Of a DNA stretch of 28,564 bases, positions 7,519 through 13,231 are shown one piece after another (positions within the stretch are counted from its first letter, which is position 1; the number at the start of each line of letters is the position of its first letter). Under the pieces are notes generated by a model that was not told the origin of the DNA, made no database searches, and saw nothing but the letters and a program-made list of their open reading frames with translations. The position numbers and the translations under genes are program-made. Source of the DNA: Gordonia sp. UBA5067 (GTDB lineage: Bacteria; Actinomycetota; Actinomycetes; Mycobacteriales; Mycobacteriaceae); contig NZ_DIAX01000035.1 in NCBI RefSeq assembly GCF_002414845.1, forward strand, positions 33,372 through 61,935. Reading direction: 5' to 3'.

Positions 7519-8034
7519 TCAGACCGCCTGCGCCGAGCCCGAGCACACCGAGTTCTGCGGGTTCACCCCGGGCACCACGAACACCGCCTCCACCGACTGG
7601 TGAATCTCGAACCTGATCAGGCCCTGACCGGGATGCAGCACGACCTGCCACGTGTTCCGCGGGGCCCGCGACCGCACCCGCACCACCCCCGTTCGGCCGG
7701 TGTCGACGTTGCGCCAGTACACCCGGACCCACATCGTGTATTCGGTGATCGGGGTCATTGTGACCTGCATCCGGCGCGTGCTGGCGATCAGCGCGATGGC
7801 CGGCGCCGGCAACCCATCCGACGGAGATGAGATCTTGTTCCAGACGTCGACCCAGGTCCGCAGTTCCGGGCCTGGCCACGGATCGGGCACCGGGCATTGC
7901 ACGGTCTTCACGTAGCTGCGCCCCCCGGCGTACGGATCGTCCCCGGGCGCCGCGTGAACGGGCGCTATGACCGTGCCGCTCACGATCAATCCGGCGCCGA
8001 GCAGCCCAAATGCGCACTTCACTCCGCTGAACAT
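7519..8034 (-). CDS. Small secreted protein, member C of the three-gene family
   Basis: This 171-residue exported protein has a signal peptide (MFSGVKCAFGLLGAGLIVSGTVIAPVHA, cleavage near residue 28). The mature sequence carries GGRSYVKTVQCPVPDPWPGP, a helix-like WVDVWNKI segment and the domain VRVYWRNVDTGRTGVVRVRS, which closely matches QWLNLDTGRTGSINLRS of protein A. It ends with Cys in NPQNSVCSGSAQAV. It is essentially the family's C-terminal beta-rich domain on its own. Function is unknown. The start at 8034 is supported by TAGGGT six bases upstream (leaderless layout). It converges with the YhhN-like gene with only 10 bases between, and diverges from the HhH-GPD gene. Confidence 0.75.
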   Translation of the reverse strand: MFSGVKCAFGLLGAGLIVSGTVIAPVHAAPGDDPYAGGRSYVKTVQCPVPDPWPGPELRTWVDVWNKISSPSDGLPAPAIALIASTRRMQVTMTPITEYTMWVRVYWRNVDTGRTGVVRVRSRAPRNTWQVVLHPGQGLIRFEIHQSVEAVFVVPGVNPQNSVCSGSAQAV

Positions 8035-8040
8035 GCGCCC

Positions 8041-8060
8041 ACCCTATCGGTCGATAGACT
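8041..8060. promoter_or_regulatory. Compact divergent leaderless promoters sharing a palindrome
   Basis: The palindrome CTATCG-GT-CGATAG (8044-8057) holds parts of two -10 elements: TAGGGT on the minus strand (8041-8046) and TAGACT on the plus strand (8055-8060). Each is followed by exactly six bases and then the ATG (8034 minus, 8067 plus). The two genes share a 32-base intergenic region, so their polymerase footprints must overlap and compete. The symmetry may be no more than the two facing GATAG-type -10s, or a regulator may use it. Confidence 0.55.
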
Positions 8061-8066
8061 CGGCGC

Positions 8067-8654
8067 ATGGCCAACTCGCCGAAATCTGCACACCTGACGA
8101 TCGCCCAAGATCGGGCGGCCGACGATTTGCTGTCGCGCGACCCGTTTGCCTTGCTCATGGGCATGTTGCTCGACCAGCAGTTCCCGATGGAGCGCGCCTT
8201 CGCCGGACCGTTGAAGGTCGTGCAGCGCTTCGGTTCGCTGGACCCGGCGACCATCGCCGCCGCCGACCCGACGGCCTTCGCCGACCTCTGCGCGACGCCG
8301 CCGGCGGTGCACCGTTACGGCCGCTCGATGGCCGGCCGGATTCAGGCGCTCGCACAGGTGGTCGTCGACCACTACGCTGGTGACGCCGCGGCCATCTGGT
8401 CCAGCGCATCCTCCGGCGGCGAGCTGCTGACCCGGCTGCACTCACTCCCCGGATTCGGCGAGCAGAAGGCAAAGATCTTCCTGGCCCTCTTGGCCAAACA
8501 ACTCGGCGTCGCGCCGCCGGGGTGGGCCGAGGCCGCCGGCGACTACGCGAAGCCCGGGCACCGCTCGGTGGCCGACGTCGTCGACGCCGATTCTCTCCAA
8601 CAGGTCCGCGACTTCAAAAAGGCGGCCAAGGCCACCGCGAAGGCCCGGGCGTGA
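8067..8654 (+). CDS. HhH-GPD superfamily protein, putative DNA glycosylase-like
   Basis: This 195-residue protein resembles an uncharacterised actinobacterial HhH-GPD family. FALLMGMLLDQQFPMERAFAGP (about 27-48) matches the first helices of the glycosylase fold. The helix-hairpin-helix is LPGFGEQKAKIF (127-138), with LPGxG and a following Lys. The Lys that catalyses in bifunctional enzymes (as in Nth LPGVGRK) aligns with Gln133, and no VDTH-type motif with the catalytic Asp is evident. So it may bind DNA, act as a monofunctional enzyme with a displaced residue, or be non-catalytic. The C-terminus is Lys/Ala-rich. The start has TAGACT six bases upstream. The stop overlaps the MarR GTG as GTGA. 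Confidence 0.75.
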   Translation: MANSPKSAHLTIAQDRAADDLLSRDPFALLMGMLLDQQFPMERAFAGPLKVVQRFGSLDPATIAAADPTAFADLCATPPAVHRYGRSMAGRIQALAQVVVDHYAGDAAAIWSSASSGGELLTRLHSLPGFGEQKAKIFLALLAKQLGVAPPGWAEAAGDYAKPGHRSVADVVDADSLQQVRDFKKAAKATAKARA

Positions 8655-9136
8655 GCAACGGCTCGGGCGTGAACGCGGAATCGGCTACCGGCCTGCCGAC
8701 CGACAGGCTGATCGCCGAGCTCGAGGAGGAGTTGACCGATTTCTGGCGCCGCGGACGGATCCGTGCGCGCGACCGATCCCATCAGATCGACCCAGACCTC
8801 GATCCGTCGTGCTACCCGCTACTCATGTCGGTGGCCCGTTATGCACCGGTGGCGATGTCGCAGTTGGTGGGCGCCTTGGGCGTGGACAAATCGACGGTCA
8901 CCCGGCAGGTCGATGCCGTCGAGCGCCTCGGACTCGTCGTCCGGCGCCCCGACCCCGGCGACGCACGTGCTCGTGTCATCGAACTCACCGACCAGGGCCG
9001 CTCCCGGATCGACGCCGTCTACGCCACCGAGATTCCGCGGTGGCGCAGCCAGCTGGCCCAGTGGGACCCGGCCGACATTCGCACGCTGATCGACCTCCTT
9101 CACCGCCTGGGCGTGGGCCTGGGGCACCGGGAATAG
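8651..9136 (+). CDS. MarR-family transcriptional regulator
   Basis: This 161-residue regulator has helices for dimerisation at both ends and a winged helix-turn-helix around residues 65-130: MSQLVGALGVDKSTVTRQVDAVERLGLVVRRPDPGDARARVIELTDQGR. The recognition helix (DKSTVTRQVDAVERLG) and wing (RRPDPGDARAR) are classic MarR. The GTG at 8651 overlaps the upstream stop (GTGA), implying coupling; a GTG at 8669 is an alternative. It lies directly before an MFS exporter, with a 9-5-9 inverted repeat between them. The natural reading is a repressor of the exporter released by a phenolic or drug-like ligand. The ligand is unknown. Confidence 0.9.
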   Translation: MSNGSGVNAESATGLPTDRLIAELEEELTDFWRRGRIRARDRSHQIDPDLDPSCYPLLMSVARYAPVAMSQLVGALGVDKSTVTRQVDAVERLGLVVRRPDPGDARARVIELTDQGRSRIDAVYATEIPRWRSQLAQWDPADIRTLIDLLHRLGVGLGHRE

Positions 9137-9142
9137 ATATCA

Positions 9143-9165
9143 GATAGTTGCGCGTTGCAACTATC
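9143..9165. promoter_or_regulatory. Likely MarR operator: perfect 9-5-9 inverted repeat
   Basis: GATAGTTGC (9143-9151) and GCAACTATC (9157-9165) are perfect inverted copies around GCGTT. The size and symmetry suit a MarR dimer. It covers the candidate -35 and spacer of the exporter promoter, so binding would block transcription. Confidence 0.75.
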
Positions 9166-9177
9166 GTCCGCTACTGT
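9148..9177 (+). promoter_or_regulatory. Candidate promoter of the MFS exporter gene
   Basis: TTGCGC (9148-9153) as -35 and TACTGT (9172-9177) as -10 are separated by 18 bases. The -35 half lies inside the inverted repeat. A leader of about 85 bases would precede the ATG at 9270, which has its own ribosome-binding site. Confidence 0.5.
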
Positions 9178-9269
9178 GATGGCTCTGCGCGGCCTTCCCC
9201 GCACACCCCCACTATTGCGGCGTACCCCGGCGGTACCCGTATTCCAGTTTGACCCGAGAGGCTTCCCCT

Positions 9270-11018
9270 ATGAGTGACGCAATCGCGGAACACGATTCCG
9301 CGCAGATGACCCACCGTCAGAAGATCGAGGCCCTCGTCGGCCTGCTGCTGGGGATGTTCGTCGCGTTCCTGTCGTCGACCGTCGTCTCGATCGCCCTGCC
9401 GGAGATCATCAAGGGGCTGCACGGCACCACCGATCAGTACACCTGGATCGTCACCGCCACGCTCCTCGCATCGACCGCAACGACCCCGATCTGGGGCAAG
9501 TTCTCGGATCTGATGAGCAAGAAGCTCCTCGTCCAGATTTCGCTGACCGTGTTCACCCTGGGCTCGGTTCTGGCCGGCATGTCACAGTCGGCGGGGATGC
9601 TGATCGCCTTTCGGGCGGTGCAGGGCATCGGCCTGGGCGGTCTGCAGGCCCTGGTCATCATCGTCATCGCCTCGATGTTCAGCCCCCGCGAACGTGGCCG
9701 CTACCAGGGCCCCATTGCCGCGGTCATGTCGATCGCCACGGTGGGCGGCCCCCTGCTCGGCGGGATCATCACCGACACCAGCTGGCTCGGCTGGCGCTGG
9801 ACCTTCTATGTCTGCGTCCCGCTGGCGATCATCGCCCTCGTCGTCATCCAGCGCACCCTCAACGTTCCGACGATCCGCAAGCCCGGCGTGAGCATCGACT
9901 ACCTGGGCGCCACCCTGATCGCCGGCGGCGTCGTCGTCCTGCTGATCTGGGTGACCCTGGCCGGCAAGTCGTTCGCGTGGGCCTCGGGGACATCGGTACT
10001 GCTGGCGGGTCTCGGCGCGATTCTGCTCATCCTGGCAGTGCTCGCCGAGGGCAAACTCCTGAACCGGTTTCTGCCCAATTTTCTGAAGGTGCACGATCCG
10101 CTCATTCCGCTGCATCTGTTCCGTGACCGGACGACGACGCTGGCCACCCTCGCGAGCGTCGCCGTCGGCGTCGCCCTGTTCGGGTCCGCCGTGTTCCTCG
10201 GCCAGTACTTCCAGCTCGGTCGTGGCTATTCGCCGACGATCGCTGGGCTGTTGACGCTGCCGATGGTGGGCGGTTCGCTGATTTTCGCTACCGTCTCCGG
10301 CGGACTCATCACCAAGTTCGGCCGGTGGAAGATCTTCCTGGTCACCGGCGGCATCCTCATGACCATCGGGTTCGCCTTGCTCGCCACCATCAACGGGCAC
10401 ACCAACATGCTGCTGGTCGGCCTCTTCTTGTTCATCCTGGGCGCGGGCATGGGAATGACGATGCAGAACCTGATCCTGCCGGTCCAGAACGCCGCACCGG
10501 CCGAAAGCCTGGGGGTCGCGACCTCGACGGTGACATTCTTCCGGTCTCTCGGCGGCGCGGCAGGCGTCTCGGTTCTCGGCGCCGTGCTAGCCACGCACGT
10601 CAAGGACCTTACGGTGTCAGGGTTGACAGCCATGGGCCACGCGCTGGTGCCGTCCCTGGGGGCACCGGGAGCGATGGCGAAGGTCGCCGCCTGCGGAAAA
10701 CTACTGTCGGCGGGAATCGCCGGCGACCTGCCATCGGATTGTGCGGCCGTCCAGCAGACCGCTTTCGGCGACGGAGTGCCCACCATCTTCCTGATCGCCG
10801 CCGTCATGAGCGCACTGGCGCTCGTCGCGATCGCGTTCATCAAGGAAGTCGGTCTCAAGACCCTCACGCCGCTCGAGGAGCAGCAGCAGGCGGCAGAGGC
10901 GATGGCGGGTCTGTCGCCCGAGGAGTCCCCCGAGGTCGTCGCGGCCGAAGGCCTCATGGCAGCCGGTGTGGCGAAACGACACCAGACGGACAGCGCGGCA
11001 GAGGTGACCAGGGGCTGA
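9270..11018 (+). CDS. MFS drug exporter, DHA2/EmrB-QacA type with 14 TM segments
   Basis: This 582-residue proton-driven multidrug exporter has QALVGLLLGMFVAFLSSTVVS-like helix 1 (here EALVGLLLGMF...), the loop 2-3 motif A GKFSDLMSKKLL, RAVQGIGLGGL in helix 4 and motif C (antiporter) GGPLLGGIITDTSWLGWRW in helix 5. The overall layout is about 14 helices, with two extra central helices and a hydrophilic 60-residue C-terminal tail rich in Glu and Ala. Start: GAGAGG (9256-9261) is eight bases before the ATG at 9270; an upstream TTG at 9249 is less likely. It is transcribed from behind the MarR operator, so it is very likely the regulator's target. Substrate unknown. Confidence 0.92.
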   Translation: MSDAIAEHDSAQMTHRQKIEALVGLLLGMFVAFLSSTVVSIALPEIIKGLHGTTDQYTWIVTATLLASTATTPIWGKFSDLMSKKLLVQISLTVFTLGSVLAGMSQSAGMLIAFRAVQGIGLGGLQALVIIVIASMFSPRERGRYQGPIAAVMSIATVGGPLLGGIITDTSWLGWRWTFYVCVPLAIIALVVIQRTLNVPTIRKPGVSIDYLGATLIAGGVVVLLIWVTLAGKSFAWASGTSVLLAGLGAILLILAVLAEGKLLNRFLPNFLKVHDPLIPLHLFRDRTTTLATLASVAVGVALFGSAVFLGQYFQLGRGYSPTIAGLLTLPMVGGSLIFATVSGGLITKFGRWKIFLVTGGILMTIGFALLATINGHTNMLLVGLFLFILGAGMGMTMQNLILPVQNAAPAESLGVATSTVTFFRSLGGAAGVSVLGAVLATHVKDLTVSGLTAMGHALVPSLGAPGAMAKVAACGKLLSAGIAGDLPSDCAAVQQTAFGDGVPTIFLIAAVMSALALVAIAFIKEVGLKTLTPLEEQQQAAEAMAGLSPEESPEVVAAEGLMAAGVAKRHQTDSAAEVTRG

Positions 11019-11068
11019 CACCGCCCGGCGACGACCCGAATCTGCCCGGTAGTCCCGACTGGGTGGCC

Positions 11069-11074
11069 TAGGCT
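11069..11074 (+). promoter_or_regulatory. -10 element for decapeptide-repeat gene, leaderless layout
   Basis: TAGGCT fits the TAnnnT -10, and the ATG lies six bases after it at 11081, so the transcript probably starts at the start codon. No purine-rich ribosome-binding site is present, which agrees. Confidence 0.5.
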
Positions 11075-11080
11075 CACGAC

Positions 11081-11941
11081 ATGGCCAGTTCACCCACCCT
11101 GAGTCCGCAGCTGGTGATCGGCTTGCCGATCCGCCTCGGATTCGCGATCGCCGGTGCCGCGCTCGGGGCCGTCGAGTCGGCGGTCTCGGTTGCCCGCGTC
11201 ACCACCGAGGGTGTCCAACACGAGGTCAACCATGCCCTCGGCATCGATTCCGACCTCCTCGCCGACACACGCTCGCCGCTGGAGATTCTCAGTCATGTGG
11301 CCAAGCTGCTGGGGCCGGACCGGCCCATCGGGCGGGCTCTCGCACCGGGCGGTCCGGTCGACCGTCTCCTGCGGCGCGGCGGCGTGGTCGACCGGTTGAC
11401 CGATTCCAACGGAATTCTCGAGAAGCTCACCGCCCAGGGCGGGCTCCTCGACCAGATGACCGAGGACGGCGGGATTCTCGTGCGCCTCACCGCCAAAGGC
11501 GGCCCGCTCGACCGGCTGACTCGCCAGGGCGGGGTGATCGATCAGATCACCGAGAGCGAGGGCATCCTCGAGCGATTGACCTCGGAGGGCGGTGTCATCG
11601 ACAAGCTCACCGCGCCGGGCGGAGTGCTCGACAAGGTTGCCGAACCCGGCGGCATCATCGATCGCCTGGCCGACGACAACGGTCTACTCGACCAGCTCCT
11701 CGGGGAGAACGGCGCGGTGGAGCGGACCATTGCGCCGGGCGGTCCACTCGACCGGGTCGCCGAACTCGCCGAGAACATGAATGAACTCACGCCCAGCCTC
11801 GTCGCGATGCAGGAGGCGGTCAGCGACCTGCGCGCCACCGTCGAACTGCTCAACGCCTCCGTCGCGCCGCTGGGCGGGTTGGCCGAGCGGCTACCCAAAC
11901 GGCTGACGCGCGGAAGGCAGATCAACAGCATCGAGCAGTAG
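11081..11941 (+). CDS. Protein with fourteen tandem ten-residue GG-x-hyd-D-x-L repeats
   Basis: This encodes 286 residues in three parts. Residues 8-45 form a hydrophobic/amphipathic N-terminal segment (QLVIGLPIRLGFAIAGAALGAVESAVSVA) that could associate with a membrane or lipid surface. Residues 90-229 are fourteen gap-free 10-residue units, consensus G-G-hyd-hyd-D/E-R/K/Q-L-T-x-x (for example GGPLDRLTRQ, GGVIDKLTAP, GGLLDQMTED). Residues 230-262 form a likely coiled coil, followed by a basic tail (LAERLPKRLTRGRQ). There is no signal peptide. The repeat resembles no family I can name; I do not assign a function. A scaffolding or lipid-surface protein is one speculation. The gene stands alone between the exporter and the convergent acyltransferase. 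Confidence 0.8.
   Translation: MASSPTLSPQLVIGLPIRLGFAIAGAALGAVESAVSVARVTTEGVQHEVNHALGIDSDLLADTRSPLEILSHVAKLLGPDRPIGRALAPGGPVDRLLRRGGVVDRLTDSNGILEKLTAQGGLLDQMTEDGGILVRLTAKGGPLDRLTRQGGVIDQITESEGILERLTSEGGVIDKLTAPGGVLDKVAEPGGIIDRLADDNGLLDQLLGENGAVERTIAPGGPLDRVAELAENMNELTPSLVAMQEAVSDLRATVELLNASVAPLGGLAERLPKRLTRGRQINSIEQ
11348..11767 (+). repeat. Fourteen in-frame 30-base repeats encoding decapeptides
   Basis: The units run in strict 30-base register with no insertion or deletion. The bases vary at synonymous and x positions, while Gly, the hydrophobic pair, the acidic residue and Leu/Thr are kept. This indicates selection on the protein repeat rather than a recent DNA expansion. First-position Gly is replaced by Asn or Glu in units starting at residues 110, 160, 200 and 210. 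Confidence 0.9.
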
Positions 11942-11956
11942 CCCGCCCGATTCGCG

Positions 11957-13231
11957 TCACAGCCGCTCGCGCAACTCCGCCGCATAGTTGTCGATGTCGA
12001 TGACGTCGGGGTCGGCGACCACCGATATCGTCACGGACCGGCCAATCCCGTGGATGCCGTGGGTCAAGCAGTGAACCGCGGACAACGCCGGAAATCCGGC
12101 GGTGAACCGGACCCGGCCCCCGGCGAGGAACAGATCGTCGCCGCCACGGTTCACCGATGACACGACGGTATGCCCGGTGACGGCGCCGGGCGGATCTGAA
12201 TCAGGCCCGCCCGGTTCGAATGCGGTGGTGGCCCAGTGCATCAACGCGGCCGGAGTCGCCGCCTCGGCCGCGCGCGCGACCACCCGGGCCCGCTCGCGGT
12301 CGCGGGCTCGAGCCGCGTCGATCGCCGCCGTGATGGCAGTCGTTCGCCTCACCCCGACCAGGTCGGTCCGACTGGCGATTCCAGCCATCTGAAAGTTGTT
12401 CGCCCGTCCCGGCCGCGGGGCGCGCGCCAGCGTCAGTTCGACGACGGGGTCGCCATCGACCCAGGCGGCGGCCATGGTGTCGCCGATCGCAGCGATGACC
12501 GCCGGGGTGATCCGCCCGTCGATGTCGTCTTTGGCCACGGTGAGGGTCCGCAGGGCGCGACGCGGCCCGGGCCGCCGGTTGATCTTTGCCGCGGCGACCG
12601 GCGGCGGGCCGACCGCCCGCGGCGCCCGCGACAGCCGGTAAGAGTTCAGCCCGCCGCCGATGAGCCCGCACACCTGCCCCGGGAGGCGTAGTACCCCGCC
12701 TGCCGCCTGGGCCATTGGCGGGATCGACGGCTCGGCGAAGCCGGCCGATGGCGGGCCGGCGCGCTGCCCGCCAAACAGCGCTCGGGCCGTCTCGCTGGCA
12801 CCGCGACCGTCGGTCAGCGCGTGCGAGATCTGCAACACCGCCACCCGAAGCCGCGCGCCGCCACCGCTCGGATCATCCACCGGACCGAATAGGTGCACGC
12901 GCCAGGGGTGGACACCCGGGTCGACCTGATCGCCCATCAGGGCGACGAGACCAGTGAGCATCGCCGGCCAAGACGTATCGACCAGGCGGTGACCGCGGAC
13001 CTGACCGGCGGTTGCCGCCGAGGACACCCAACGCGGGTAGTCGAGGTGGGCGGGTACCTCTCGTACCACCAGGTTCAGCCGCTCGATCGTCAACGCCGCG
13101 GCGAGTACTTCGGCGGCCACCGCGGCTGCCGAGGCCGGGGTGTCGTCGAAGGCGAACAGGAGGAACTGGTCGCTCCGTGCCGCCGGGACCGCCCACAGCG
13201 TTCGGGCGTCGACGGGGTGCAGCCGCGTCAC
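11957..13231 (-). CDS. WS/DGAT-like acyltransferase (wax ester synthase/DGAT superfamily, divergent)
   Basis: This 424-residue protein begins MTRLHPVDARTLW, echoing the LSPxDAxFL start of WS/DGAT enzymes. At residues 136-142 it has SHALTDG, matching the active-site HHAxxDG with the catalytic second His (137) and Asp (141) kept and the first His replaced by Ser. The second half (VVSSVNRGGDDLFLAGGRVRFTAGFPALS) parallels the C-terminal WS/DGAT lobe. Members join acyl-CoA to alcohols, diacylglycerol or other acceptors; PapA-like esterification is an alternative. The GTG start overlaps the beta-glucosidase stop as GTGA, so the two are translated as a coupled pair, which hints at a glycosylated or sugar-derived acceptor (inference). 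Confidence 0.7.
   Translation of the reverse strand: MTRLHPVDARTLWAVPAARSDQFLLFAFDDTPASAAAVAAEVLAAALTIERLNLVVREVPAHLDYPRWVSSAATAGQVRGHRLVDTSWPAMLTGLVALMGDQVDPGVHPWRVHLFGPVDDPSGGGARLRVAVLQISHALTDGRGASETARALFGGQRAGPPSAGFAEPSIPPMAQAAGGVLRLPGQVCGLIGGGLNSYRLSRAPRAVGPPPVAAAKINRRPGPRRALRTLTVAKDDIDGRITPAVIAAIGDTMAAAWVDGDPVVELTLARAPRPGRANNFQMAGIASRTDLVGVRRTTAITAAIDAARARDRERARVVARAAEAATPAALMHWATTAFEPGGPDSDPPGAVTGHTVVSSVNRGGDDLFLAGGRVRFTAGFPALSAVHCLTHGIHGIGRSVTISVVADPDVIDIDNYAAELRERL

Noticed and set aside
11348..11767. Repeat array read as a CRISPR or VNTR
   Set aside because: The 30-base units are not conserved at DNA level, have no separate spacers, and lie in one open frame with a conserved amino acid pattern.
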